A stretch of 45,852 nt of DNA from Bacteroides rodentium JCM 16496 (GCF_000614125.1 NZ_BAKJ01000039.1:1-45852), one strand, 5' to 3'. Counted from the stretch's first letter, positions 31,811 to 43,262 are shown. Made by a program: numbers and translations. Notes: generated by a model from the letters alone, not told the origin.

Positions 31811-34103
31811 TTATTTATTTTCTAATGAGAATGAATAGGGAACATCCGAATCCATCGCACCTCTCTTCATATTGGGCTGAGCAGACATACGATAGTCCAT
31901 CCTCATACCTTGCACCATCTTGTCATGCTCCAGATAATTCTTCCCATATTTCCTCCCATCAATCTTCAGTTCATCAATATAGCAGTTGGTCATATCATTT
32001 TCCGGAGCATTGATCGTCACGTCGGCTCCATTCTCCAGATGAATCACAGCCTTACGGAAAAGCGGAGTTCCCAATACATACTGACCTGAACCCGGACATA
32101 CCGGATAAAAACCAAGAGCCGAAAAAACATACCAAGCAGAAGTCTGCCCGTTATCTTCATCTCCACAATAACCGTCAGGCGTAGGCACATAAAACTTGTC
32201 CATCACTCGACGAAGCCACATTTGCGCTTTCCAGGGGGTGCCGGCATAATTATACAAATAAATCATATGCTGTACCGGCTGGTTGCCATGAGCATAGTTA
32301 CCCATGTTCATAACCTGCATCTCCCGTATCTCATGAATAACACTACCATAATAACTTTCATCAAACAACGGTGGAACCATGAATACAGAATCCAGCATGG
32401 CCACAAACCGATGTTTACCGCCCATAAGCTCTATCAACCCTGAGGGTCATGAAACACAGACCAAGTATAATGCCATGCATTCCCCTCCGTGAAAGCATCG
32501 CCCCATTTGAAAGGAGAAAATGGGGTTGCAAAACTACCGTCCTCATTACGTCCCCGCATCAAAGAGGTTTCCGCATCAAAAAGATTCTTGTAATTCATAG
32601 AACGCTTTGCGTATAAATCAATCTCGGATTGAGGTCGCCCTAAAGCTTTTGCCAAGCGGTAAATACACCAGTCATCATAAGCATACTCAAGTGTACGAGC
32701 TGCATTTTCCCGGATACCGACGTCGTAGGGTACATACCCCAAACGGTTATAGTACCCGCATCCCCAACGTCCGGTAGATTTTACCGTCGGATGTTCTTTA
32801 TTGGCAGTAGCTATCAGCCTTCATAAAGAGTCCCCACATCATCAACCCTTACACCTTTCAGATAAGCATCGACAATCACCGAAGCCGAGTTATTACCTAC
32901 CATGCAATCTCTATGCCCGGGACTTGCCCACTCAGGATAAAAACCGCTCTCTTTATAAACATTGAGCAACCCTTCCTGGATTTCCTTGTTGATTGAAGGA
33001 TATATCAAATTCAACAATGGAAAAAGGCAACGAAAAGTATCCCAGAAACCGGTATCTGTATACATATACCCAGGCAACACTTTACCATTATAGGGGCTAT
33101 AATGATAAGCTTCTCCCCGCTCATTCAATTCATAGAACTTCCGGGGAAACAAAGTAGAACGATACAGACAAGTATAAAAAGTCTTTAACTCATCATCCGT
33201 GCCACCACTTACTTCAACACGTCCCAACACATCATTCCATTTGTCCTTTGCAGATTTGCAGACCTGGTCAAAAGCACATCCTTTTACCTCTTGCAAATTT
33301 AGCAACGCCTGTTCCAGACTGATAAATGAAGAGGCCACTTTCATCTGAACCTGCTCTCCCTTGGAAGTCTTAAAGCCAACGATAGCACCGACATGATTAC
33401 CACTCTGCTCTAATGACTTGGAAAATTTGTTTTCAGCCACAGTGTTCACAAACTCCAGATCACGTTCAAATTCTATCACAAACCAATTACGAAAATTATC
33501 AGGTACGCCACCACTATTACGAGTAGAATAGCCAACAATTCTTCTCTTATCCGGTTCCACCTTGATATACGACCCTTTATCGAAAGCATCAACTACCACA
33601 TACGAGCAATCATTCTCGGGATATGTAAAACGAAAAGCAGCAGCCCTATCCGAAGGAGCTATCTCGGTCACCACATCATGTTCCGCCAAATAGACACTAT
33701 AATAATAGGGTTTTGCTACTTCAGCCTTATGCCCGAACCAACTGGCACGACGTTCTTCATCAAATTCCGGTCGCCCCACCATAGGCATCACTGCAAACTG
33801 CCCATAATCATTAATCCAAGGAGATGGCTGATGAGTTTGTTTAAATCCCCTAATTTTAGTATCAGTATAAGTATAAGCCCATCCGTTTCCCATTTTTCCC
33901 GTCTGCGGAGTCCAAAAATTCATTCCCCACGGAGTAGCAATTGCCGGATAAGTATTGCCTGTAGAGAAAGAATGTACTGATTGCGAACCCATCAATGGAT
34001 TTACATATTCCACATAGTCAATATTTCTATTCACGGCAACACTAAGATGGCAAGTAACAATAGCCATCAAAAACAAAAATCTTCTCATTTTTCTCATTTC
34101 CAT
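31811..34103 (-). CDS. GH92 alpha-mannosidase with canonical catalytic Glu, frame broken twice
   Basis: Signal peptide FLFLMAIVTCHLSVA, then YVNPLMGSQSVHSFSTGNTYP, RGFKQTHQPSPWINDYG (the loop seen in alpha-1,2-type GH92), YTDTGFWDTFRCLFP and base region CGDEDNGQTSAWYVFS. The acid motif is RTLEYAYDDW with Glu present. It appears as 32814-34103, 32434-32742 and 31811-32437. Single bases are missing near 32817 (YEGLIATANKEHP) and 32437 (PQGLIELMGGK). Corrected length is about 764 aa. The start overlaps the GH99 stop (two ATGs, 34103 and 34097, the latter in ATGA), so translation is coupled to GH99. Confidence 0.92.
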
Positions 34104-35190
34104 TCCGATACCAATTCTGCCGTACGAGTCAAATAATAATCTGGCTCAAACGGAGAATAATCCAAATACTCAAATTTATCACTCTTGAAAGGCATCGCCG
34201 GTTCTATCTGAGTGCCCTCATGCCATTCATTAAACGACGTAATGCCAATGTAAGAAGTTCCGGATTCTACTGCTGCTTGAAACATATCCGCATAATATTT
34301 CCCATCCTTACGGTCACGAGTGGTAGCCGTATTCCAAGGTCGCACTCTAGTATCTACATAACCAGGGCCTACACATGGAATGAAAATCTTTCCATTTTGG
34401 GTTGCCCATTCTTGCATCCCTTTCCAGTTTACAGGGGTAGAACCATACGTAAATCCGGTTGCGGCAAAGTAAGTATAAAAGCCGTCAAGACCGGAATCCA
34501 AGAAGTAATCTTGTTCCTTATCCTTTACCCACAAACCTATAATCTTAGAGTCTAACTCTGTTCCACGAATAGTAAGGTCGCCTTCCGGAAGACAGACCCG
34601 GGCCCATTCGGAAGCAGAAGTTAAATAAGAATCGTAAATAAAGAAACAAGGCTGTCCATCCATTCGGTAGAGTGCCGGATGCGAACCAAACTGTTTTGTC
34701 AAATCTGCAATATTTGCACGAAGGCTCTCTGCACCACGTCCATTATAGGGTTCTATATGAAAACAAACTTTTATATCATGCTTTGCAGCCTCATCGAATA
34801 GAATAGGCAAAGCAGAAGAGCCAAAGTCATCCACTCCCCACCATGTAACGACCACCACATCAATCTTGGCCTTTGCATCATATCCAGATGACGGGCAATA
34901 ATCTTAGGATCAGTACTGCTATAATTTTTCAGTTCCGGATAAAAATTGGTTGCAAGGTTATCTTTTCCCTTGATATCATCAGCATTGCCTTTATAATCGG
35001 CATTCTTTATTACACCATGCTCCCAATGTATTTCTTTACCATTAAACTCAGTATTGCCATACCAATTATAATAGAAAGCAAATACACACTTTTCCGGGTG
35101 AGACCGTCCTTGTTTCGAGCAAGCCGTAGCACACAACATTATCAACAGAACTACAAAAACAGACTTCACACATCTATATAATCCATTCAT
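34094..35190 (-). CDS. GH99 endo-alpha-mannosidase lipoprotein, frame broken once
   Basis: Lipobox LCATAC near residue 24. GH99 cleaves inside alpha-mannosidic chains, either glucosylated N-glycan arms or alpha-1,3/1,2 branches of yeast mannan, with retention through an epoxide-type mechanism. Motifs: FAFYYNWYGN near the N-terminus, VVTWWGVDDFG, CFHIEPYNGR and SFNEWHEGTQIEPA, which carries the two key Glu residues. It appears as 34771-35190 and 34094-34858. One A missing in the run at 34874-34876 (MMQKAKIDVVVV) joins them into about 365 aa. The adjacent GH92 genes would trim the released mannosides. Confidence 0.92.
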
Positions 35191-35217
35191 ATCCTTACAA
35201 ATAAACCTATTAATCCA

Positions 35218-37180
35218 TTATAAAGCTGATATTTTTGCCACCCATCCGCCACCAGACGCCAAAGATACATCCAATACATCTCCTCCTTCGACTTCCAAGA
35301 ACTCATGTTTGTAATCGATAGCACGAATATCTGCGTTGATACCGTCTTTGAATACCTCCATCTTGTACTTTTTGCCTTTAGGTAGGAAGCTCAAATCCAA
35401 TCTCATCTCTCTTGACGTCCAGTCTGTAACAGCCGCTACATACCACGAATTTCCATTTCTACGGGCCATGGCCACATAATCACCTATTTTACTGTCTAAT
35501 GTCACTAAGTCATCCCACTCCACTGGAATATCAACCAAAAACTTAGTACATTCCGCTTCCCGATAATAATCAGATTGGGGATCAGGCAGCATTTGCATAG
35601 GGCTCTCTGAAATGACAGCCATTGCCATGAAATGAGCTAGTTCCTTGTCCCATCGGAGTGTCATGATTAAAACGGAACGATCTTTTCGTCGCATTATTCA
35701 TTGTACCGGGAATATAGTCCATCGGACCAGCAACATTACGAATGAAAGGAAGCATAAGACGATTATCGGGATTGTCCTTATAGGTTCCACCGTTTTGTTC
35801 AAACTCGACCAAAGCCTCTCTAGTCAAAACATTAGGATAAGCTCTTCGTAAGCCATCTGGACGATAGGCTCCATGAAAATCAAGTACCATTTTATACTCA
35901 GCCGCCTTTTTCGCAGCTTTCCAATAAAAGTTTGAAGCTTCTTGATCCGAACGGTTGATGAAATCAATCTTCAACCCTTTAATTCCCCACTCAGAGAATT
36001 GAGCCAACGCTGCATCCATCTGATTATCAAACAAATCATAAGTCACCCAAAGCATTACATCTACACCTTTCGAGGTTGCATAGTCTACTACTTCTTTCAT
36101 ATCAAGGCCAGCAATAGTCTTTGTTAAATCTTCTTTATAAGTCCAGCCGTCATCAAACAAGAAGTAACGAATCCCAAAATCTGCTGCAAAGTCAATCATA
36201 TATTTTGCAGTCGCAGTATTAATACCCGCCTTGAAATCAACATTATACAAGCCACGACGTGCCCACCAATCAAAAGTTACCCATCCAGGTTTAATCCACG
36301 AAGGATCCTCTATCTGGCATTCAGGTGCCAATAGATAAACCAACTGATTATTCATCAAATCCTTGTCTTCTTGGGCTACAGCAAACACACGCCAGGGAAA
36401 AGTTCTTTTTCCACTTGTTTTAGCTATATAATCCTCACAAGAAATGATTCTCCTTCTGCCCTTTGAGTCACCATTGACATTATATGTCTTAGGATAATTC
36501 CAAAAGTGCGCATTCAGATTCTGGCTTCCTTTTTCAAGCCACAAACAAGGATAATCCTGCAAATCAGATTCCAGCAAAAGTATGTTCGTCCCCGACGGAT
36601 TCTTCACTAACGCTGGATAGTTTCCCGCAACGCCTTGTTCTATATCTTGAATCTTTTGTTCTACATATGGAGCTTCATAATCACTGTTCATGTTGGAATC
36701 CTGCTGAAAGAACACCGTGGAAGAGGGATCAAACACAAAATCAGCCGCTTCATCTCCAATAGTCAATTCTCCTTTACGATTAGTTGACATGCGATAAGCC
36801 ATTCCTTCATTATATAAACGAATTTCCAATTTTGTTTTATCAGCGAACAACAAAGATACCTCATTGTAATGCTCCGCAATAACAGAACGCTTCTCCTTTA
36901 TCTCAGGAACAACCATCCTGTCAACAGTTTTTTTCTTGACAGAGCGTATCTTCGGAAACTTACCAGGAAGGTAGCCCTGATCCGTTTTTAAATAAATATT
37001 ACGAACAGCAAACAGAATATCATTATTTTGCAGAACACGTATAGAGACATGTTCATCTATGGAAACCTCGGCATGTAACCCCTTATTAGGAGAAGCTAAT
37101 TTAACCTCTTTGGCCTCTACTAAAAAAGGACATAAAAACAATAACAACAAACCTACTCTCAACCTATCCATCTTATTCAT
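35218..37180 (-). CDS. GH97 glycosidase, retaining alpha-galactosidase type, frame broken once
   Basis: Signal peptide LLLLFLCPFLVEAK, GH97_N (LASPNKGLHAEVSI), barrel (FGIRYFLFDDGW) and GH97_C. The Asp nucleophile of retaining GH97 is present in GLKIDFINRSD, followed by DFHGAYRPDGL as in alpha-galactosidase members. It differs from the other GH97 of this locus, which has Gly there. It appears as 35582-37180 and 35218-35694. Two bases are missing near 35637, most simply one AG unit of AGAGCT, which restores MGQGTRAHFMAM. Corrected length is about 654 aa. It starts 14 bp after the DUF5107 gene. Confidence 0.9.
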
Positions 37181-37194
37181 ATCTTAAAAAGTTA

Positions 37195-40100
37195 CTATTC
37201 ATTTATCATCTCACTATGTATCTGTACACCTTGATGGTTATTATCTAATTCAGATGCAATCCCAAAATAAGTTTTCGCCTTCTCTACATGACCAAGGCCC
37301 AAATGACCAAGGCCCATCAAATAGTTACAATGAACACGATTTTTTCTATTCATATCGTCTTCCCAAATCTGCAAATCAGGGAGAGAAACTGCAAAATAAT
37401 CCATCTTAAAGATATCAAACAGATGTTTTTCACCAAAATCAATCAAACGGTTGAAACACCCACATGCCTTTCCTTCATTACCTAACTTTAATAATGCCAA
37501 CCCTTGATAGAATATTTTATCAGGCTTTTGGTCATTGTAATACATTGCTGCAACAGGTTGATTATTTCCTACACAAGCCTTCTGAAAGAAAATCTGTGCT
37601 TCATTATTTTGCCCCATCGCTTGCAATATACATCCCTTATAATAATTAAAATCATTTTCTTGTGCTCCTTGCAATTTGCCTTCACCCAAATTATGAGGAT
37701 AAATGAAACATTCATCTATCAACTGCAAAGCTTTGTTATACTCTTTAGATTTCAAATATTCTTTTACCAATTGTACACGACACAACTGATATTGAGCCGG
37801 GACCTTACCTTCACCTCCTTCCCAAGGATGAAATTGACGAATATCAATCAAGTGAAGAGCCTCTTCATAACGTCCCAACTGATTCAGCAAAGTCACATAT
37901 TCTAAATAAAGATCATCGCGTGAAAATGTAATCTCTTTATAAGCATCCAATAAAGCCAGACGTTCTTTATGAGGACGATTCAAGCGTTTATATAACTGGT
38001 CCAGTTCCATCAATATACGAGCATCATTGGTATCCAAGTAGAAAGCCTTTTCCAGCAAACCTACAGCTTCTTGTTTCCTATCCAACTTATTGAAATATGC
38101 TAATGATAGATTTCTGCAAACAGTAGGGAATTCCGAATCTTGTTCAATCGACTTTTCCCATGCAGCCACAGCCTCTGCATACTGACGCTTATCATACCAC
38201 AAATTACCAAGATAATATAATGCCTTAGGTGCTGTCTCGATAAGTCCAACAACAGCTTGAAGAGCCAATATAGCTTCCAATGCATTCGGGAAACAATAAT
38301 CTGGAGATTGCTGTTCAGCCATACTGCTACCGCCACAGCATCTTCTTTTCGGCCTAATTGGTGCAAGAACCAACTTTTATAGTAATACAATAGAGTAGGT
38401 TGCAATACTGAAAAATCAATAGCGACATCCACCACCTTTATGGCTTCTTCCCAGCAACCGCATGAAGCATAATCCAAAGCTAGCTCTTCATAATTATGCC
38501 CCTCACGACGCATCTGCAACAGCAATGAATGCAAATCTTTTTCATCTTCAGTCATTAGATATTTTTCAAAACAGCATCCAAAGTTAAAATGGTCATAAGA
38601 GAGCGATTCTTCTATCAGTGCCAAAGCCCTCTCTCTCTCTCCTAAATAACGCAGAACGATCGTCTTCAAATGTCTACCCCTCAGATTGCACCAATTTCTC
38701 ATCAAGGATTTATCTATCTCGTATAGGGCATTCTCCCAATCTCTCCGCGCCACGGATATTTGAGCCAACGAATAATAGCCTACATCTTGCCACGCCGCGT
38801 TCCAACAAGCTTTATAAAAACAATCATAAGCCTCGGCAAACCTACCCTGATATTTCAGAGAAAGTCCCCAATTATACAAAGGTTCTCCATCATAAGGATT
38901 CGGAGATTTTGCAGTCAATGTCTTCACTGCCTCCCGTAAATAAGGTTCTGCTTTGGCAAACTGTCCCTTACGCAGTAACCATAGTCCTAGAGCATTATTA
39001 TTGCGAACATCGCTCGGATCTCTGCGCAAAGCTTCTTGATAATAATCCGTAGCCAAATATGTAGCATGGCGATACTGCTCAAGGTGTAGCCCCGTCAGAT
39101 ACAATTCTTCTGTAGTTTGGATATCCTTAGGCTCCAAAGCAGCTTCAGCAGCTTCCGGAAGTTCCTTTATTTCTTCAGATTCCGGTTTCCACTCTAGCAA
39201 CATTTTTCCTTTCCGATCAAAGATTGTAACACATATATCTTTCAAACATACTATCTCAACCTTCTCTTTCAAATCCTTTTCAGGAGTAACATCCCTAACA
39301 ATATCCAAAATATTTTTTTCTGCTTGGACTACAATTATATGAAGATTCGTTTGTGTTGACGTTGTAAAAACCTTTAAAAAAGCACAGTCATCCTCTATTT
39401 CGATATTCAACATTACCTCTTCAGAAGCATTCTTTACTACTCCCAGTTCCCGATATGGAATAAAATATTGGACGAACGTCTTTTCTTCGTAAGGCTGCAA
39501 CCATGTGAAATCTGGTTGGTTGTCTGTATAAACTCCAGCCATTAATTCAATATACGGACCATCCGCATCTGTCAAATTACGATCCCATGCTTGACCAAAA
39601 TCACCATTACCCCATGTCCATTGTTTCTTCCCCGGTGACACATGATGATTAGCCACATGCAATACTCCTGCACGTGAATCATTCTCATATCCTCCTACAA
39701 AATTATATTTAGAATGTATAGCCATATAAGAAGTAGGTACAGGTATATTTTTGTATCGAGAAATATCTACTCCAGCAGAATAGTCCATCTTGTAATAAGT
39801 CCCTGTAGCAATGGGATAACGGGAGACGTCACGTTTACCATGGTCAAAAACCGCATTTACATCTCCCGGGAATACCGACTGATAGTATTCATTCACGGCA
39901 ACTGCTGGATTAGCCCACCACAGAAAAGTCTGAGGAAATGGAGTTGGGTTATACACTTTCCCCTGAATTTCGAGTCTGGCACACCCCGGACGCAATGTAA
40001 AACCAGCCATGCCTTTTTGATGAAACATACGTTCCCTCTCACTAACCCACACTATAGCACTACCATCTTCCCTTTTCTCAATAGAATAGTCAACCGGCAA

Positions 40101-40487
40101 AAAAGTGCTGGGACGATGGTGCTGTGGCCAGTTGAATTCAATACCTCCAGAAATCCATGGCCCTGTCAGTCCTACCAAAGCCGGCTTAACTACGTGATTG
40201 TAATAAATAAAATGACGCTGTTTAATCTTATCGTACGCCATTTGGACACGTCCTCCCAATTCAGGCAGAATCATCACTTTGATATATTCATTCTCCAAAT
40301 AAACAGCGTGATAACTTTGTTCCCTACAAACATCTTCTATCTTTTCAATAACCGGATACGGATAAACAACTCCACTACTTCCCTGATACACACGTTTTTC
40401 CAGAAACATAGGATTCTTTTCAGCTTTGCCAATAGCATAAGTGGGGAGAATCACATCTTCCTCCCAAACCTTTACATCTTCAGTCAT
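37195..40487 (-). CDS. DUF5107 and TPR-repeat protein, frame broken once
   Basis: No signal peptide, so cytoplasmic. Residues ~1-370 form the DUF5107 domain, rich in aromatic residues and resembling a mutarotase-type sandwich (YLENEYIKVMILPELGGR, GGIEFNWPQHHRPS, FLWWANPAVAVNE). The remaining ~700 residues are TPR repeats (NNALGLWLLRKGQFAKAEPYL, NWGLSLKYQGRFAEAYDCFY). It appears as 38100-40487 and 37195-38373. One base missing near 38308 (LNSKSPDYC) gives about 1097 aa, the normal size of this type. Such proteins recur in Bacteroidota sugar loci beside transporters. The biochemical role is unknown to me; a carbohydrate-active or scaffold role is possible. It lies 11 bp after the MFS gene. Confidence 0.85.
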
Positions 40488-40498
40488 ATTTTTGTATT

Positions 40499-41873
40499 TT
40501 ATTTTGTTAATTCTTTTTCCAGCATTTCCAATGTTTTCCCCTTAGTTTCAGGCAAGTTCGACCGGATAAACAAGAAACCAGCCAAACAAATACCACCATA
40601 CAACCAGAATATACCAGCCGCTCCTACCCAATCATTAAAAATAGGAAATGTATACGTAAGCAAAAAACACGCAACCCACAAGAAAAATGTTGAAAGAGCC
40701 ATTGCCATTCCACGAATCTTTACCGGAAATATTTCAGAGAGTACCACCCAAACAACGGGCGCCAATGACATGGCATAGCACGCAATCGCCAATACAACAA
40801 GTAGTAACATAGGCCAACCACTTATCTCTAAATGATAGCATATCCCTAAAATTACATAAATAAGCGCTAGCCCAATGGAACCTACAAACATAAGGCTCCT
40901 CCTTCCCCATCTGTCAACTGTATATATAGCAACAAATGTAAAAATAACATTAGTTACCCCCGTCACCACAATATTCATCAACACATCAGAAACCTCATAA
41001 CCGGCTGCAGAAAATATTTCGTGCGCATAATTAAATATGACATTAATACCACACCATTGTTGAAAGACAGCTAACACTATACCAATAATCAAGACTTTCC
41101 TGACTGAAGGATGAAAAAGCTGCTTCCAGCTACTTTTTTTCTTTTTGCTCCACACCCAATTGTGACATCTCCGACAAAGTCTGCATAGCATAATGATTTC
41201 CGCCAATACGCGACAATATTGTTTGAGCTTGAACCATTCTCTTATTCGCTGCCAGCCAACGTGGACTTTCAGGTATCATAAACGCAAGAATAAAAAACAA
41301 TCCGGCAGGTATCAGTTCTCCCCAAAACATCCATCGCCAGGCCCATGACACACTCTCAACGCTAAGAGTTTCCGCCCCTGCTGTATAATATGCTCCGATT
41401 TGCCAATTAGCCAATTGGGCCATCAGTATACCCAATACAATTGTCAATTGATTCAACGAAACAAATTTTCCACGAACTGAAGCCGGTGCCACTTCCGCAA
41501 TATATACAGGAGAAATATTAGATGCAATTCCAATACCCAATCCACCTATAATCCTATAAAGAATGAACCAACTGAAATTATCGACTGCACCTGTCCCATA
41601 AGCTGACAACACAAACAAGACTGATGCGATAATCAACATTTTTTTCCGGCCATAACGATCGCTCCAACTTCCAGAAAGCAACGCTCCAACCAAACACCCC
41701 ACCAAAGCACTACTCATTGCCCAGCCTCGAAGTGCTGGTGACCCTTCCAAGTTAAAAAAAGGCTCATAAAAAATCTTAGCACCTCCAATTACTACCCAAT
41801 CATAACCAAAAAGTAATCCCCCCATGGCCGAGACCATGCAAATCAACCAAAGATAAACATTATTCTTTTTCAT
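40499..41873 (-). CDS. MFS sugar-porter (XylE/GLUT-like) permease, frame broken once
   Basis: Twelve-helix sugar:H+ symporter of the inner membrane. Family motifs: SDRYGRKK after helix 2, PESPRWL after helix 6, QQWCGINVIFNYA in helix 7, DRWGRRS, and the terminal PETKGKTLE. It appears as 41130-41873 and 40499-41206. An extra base in the A7 run (41134-41140 on the complement), or in the adjacent A5, breaks the central cytoplasmic loop; removing it gives EQKEKSSWKQLF and 457 aa. The break requires skipping one base, so a classical -1 slippery-site frameshift on this run would not repair it. It probably imports the monosaccharide (mannose, galactose or glucose) made in the periplasm. Confidence 0.92.
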
Positions 41874-42153
41874 ATTATACCTTAAAAAGTTGCTGCAAAG
41901 AAAGCAAATAATCCCTATGCAAAAAATAGAGAAAAAAAGTATAAACCTGGACCATTTTATGACTTAAATAAAAATTCCATCAATCAACGAATATGAAAAA
42001 AGAAAAACATCACTCCTATAGTTAGTTAAAATATCGCAATAATCAAAAGGATGTATTTATATAATATATATATTTGCTATATCATTAATCCATATACACT
42101 TCATTTATACAGAAGAATAATCAGACAACAATAAAATTCTCAATATTAATACT
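41874..42153. other. Divergent intergenic region between MFS and AraC regulator
   Basis: 280-bp AT-rich spacer separating the leftward PUL from the rightward regulator. It should contain the promoter of the first PUL block and binding sites of the regulator. I see no clear direct repeats typical of AraC operators and no strong minus-strand -7 box. Confidence 0.5.
42069..42076 (+). promoter_or_regulatory. Candidate -7 box of the AraC-family gene
   Basis: TATATTTG matches TAnnTTTG and lies 77 bp before the start codon. The surrounding AT repeats make a chance match likely, and no clear -33 TTTG is seen. Confidence 0.3.
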
Positions 42154-43041
42154 ATGATTAAAAAAAAAGATGGATTCAGCGGTGAGAGGGCAATAGTCCT
42201 TCCACAATTTATTGTGCATGAAATGGAAGAAAATCCTATATCAGCTTGCTTGCATATTACAGATATAGGTTATTACCCTAAAGCCAAGTTTCATTTCATC
42301 GAACGGAAAGAATCCATTTCACAATATGTATTTATCTATTGTTATGAAGGAACCGGATGGTATCAGCTAAATGGCAAAAAGTACATCGTAAATGCCAATG
42401 AATATTTCATTCTACCTGCCGGAACGCCCCACTCCTATGGGTCAGCAGATGATTCTCCATGGACCATCTATTGGATTCATTTCAAAGGAAAGCTTGCCCC
42501 TTATTTTTCCATACAAAGCTCATATCCAATGGAGATAAAACCGGGAATACACTCACGAATAAACAACCGGATAGATATGTTTGAAGAGATTCTGCATACT
42601 CTGGAAATGGGTTATAGTCATGAGAACCTATTGTACGCTTGTTCCATTTTTCACCACTATCTTGGCACATTAAGATATCTCCAACAATATAGGGAAGCGA
42701 TTCAGCAAGATTCAAATACTACAGACATAATCACTGAAACAATACACTATATGAAAGAAAATATCGAAAGGAAACTCACTCTAAAAGAAATCGCCAAACA
42801 TACAGGATATTCTGTTTCCTATTTTTCTGCACTATTCAGCCAACGGACCGGATATGCCCCTTTAGTGTATTTCAACATGCTTAAGATACAACAAGCCTGC
42901 TCATTATTGGACTTTACTAATATAAAAATCAACCAGGTTTGTTACAAAATAGGTATTGAAGACCCCTATTATTTTTCACGGTTATTCAATAAGATAATGG
43001 GAATGCCTCCTAAGGAATATAAAAAACTTAAAAAAGGATAA
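42154..43041 (+). CDS. AraC-family transcriptional regulator with cupin sensor domain
   Basis: Intact, 295 aa. The N-terminal cupin-type domain (~30-110: YCYEGTGWYQLNGKKYIV, YFILPAGTPHSYG) would bind a mono- or disaccharide. The C-terminal pair of helix-turn-helix motifs (~195-293) shows LTLKEIAKHTGYSVSYFSALF and INQVCYKIGIEDPYYFSRLFNKIMGMPPKEYKK. It is transcribed away from the MFS gene across a 280-bp spacer, the usual arrangement for a local activator. No hybrid two-component system or ECF sigma/anti-sigma pair is present in the window, so this is the best candidate for control of the PUL. Confidence 0.93.
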   Translation: MIKKKDGFSGERAIVLPQFIVHEMEENPISACLHITDIGYYPKAKFHFIERKESISQYVFIYCYEGTGWYQLNGKKYIVNANEYFILPAGTPHSYGSADDSPWTIYWIHFKGKLAPYFSIQSSYPMEIKPGIHSRINNRIDMFEEILHTLEMGYSHENLLYACSIFHHYLGTLRYLQQYREAIQQDSNTTDIITETIHYMKENIERKLTLKEIAKHTGYSVSYFSALFSQRTGYAPLVYFNMLKIQQACSLLDFTNIKINQVCYKIGIEDPYYFSRLFNKIMGMPPKEYKKLKKG

Positions 43042-43060
43042 CACTATTGTACTGGCATAG

Positions 43061-43092
43061 CTAGTATAATAGGCAATTGCCCATTATACCAG
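43061..43092. repeat. 32-bp near-perfect palindrome after the AraC gene
   Basis: Centred on GGCAATTGCC (core 43072-43081), with arms CTAGTATAAT and ATTATACCAG. Fourteen of 16 base pairs match around the dyad between 43076 and 43077. It begins 20 bp after the regulator stop. There is no following T-run, so either a hairpin transcript end without a tail or a binding site for a dimeric protein is possible. Confidence 0.6.
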
Positions 43093-43254
43093 TTTGATGT
43101 TTCCACTATTACCAAAAAAATCCTACAAGTAATATATTAAGGTTAATGCAATCCTTATTAGTTTATATTCATTCTTTGAGTTCATGCTTACAAAAAAGGA
43201 AAATATGAATACAAACAGTTGATATATGGATAGTCCTCTTGCATTTTAAGCCAC

Positions 43255-43262
43255 TAACTTTG
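43255..43262 (+). promoter_or_regulatory. Candidate -7 box of the efflux operon
   Basis: TAACTTTG is an exact TAnnTTTG match 24 bp before the chosen start codon of the TolC-like gene, implying a short 5' leader. A clear -33 TTTG at about 20 bp spacing is not seen. Confidence 0.45.

Noticed and set aside
41130..41206. Programmed ribosomal frameshift in the MFS gene at A AAA AAG
   Set aside because: Joining the two halves requires skipping one base, not slipping back one; a -1 event on this slippery run would enter the wrong frame. A sugar porter has no reason for such control.
42055..42080. ATATAT tract as a special repeat or origin
   Set aside because: It is a short AT-rich stretch in a promoter region with no DnaA boxes or iterated units.
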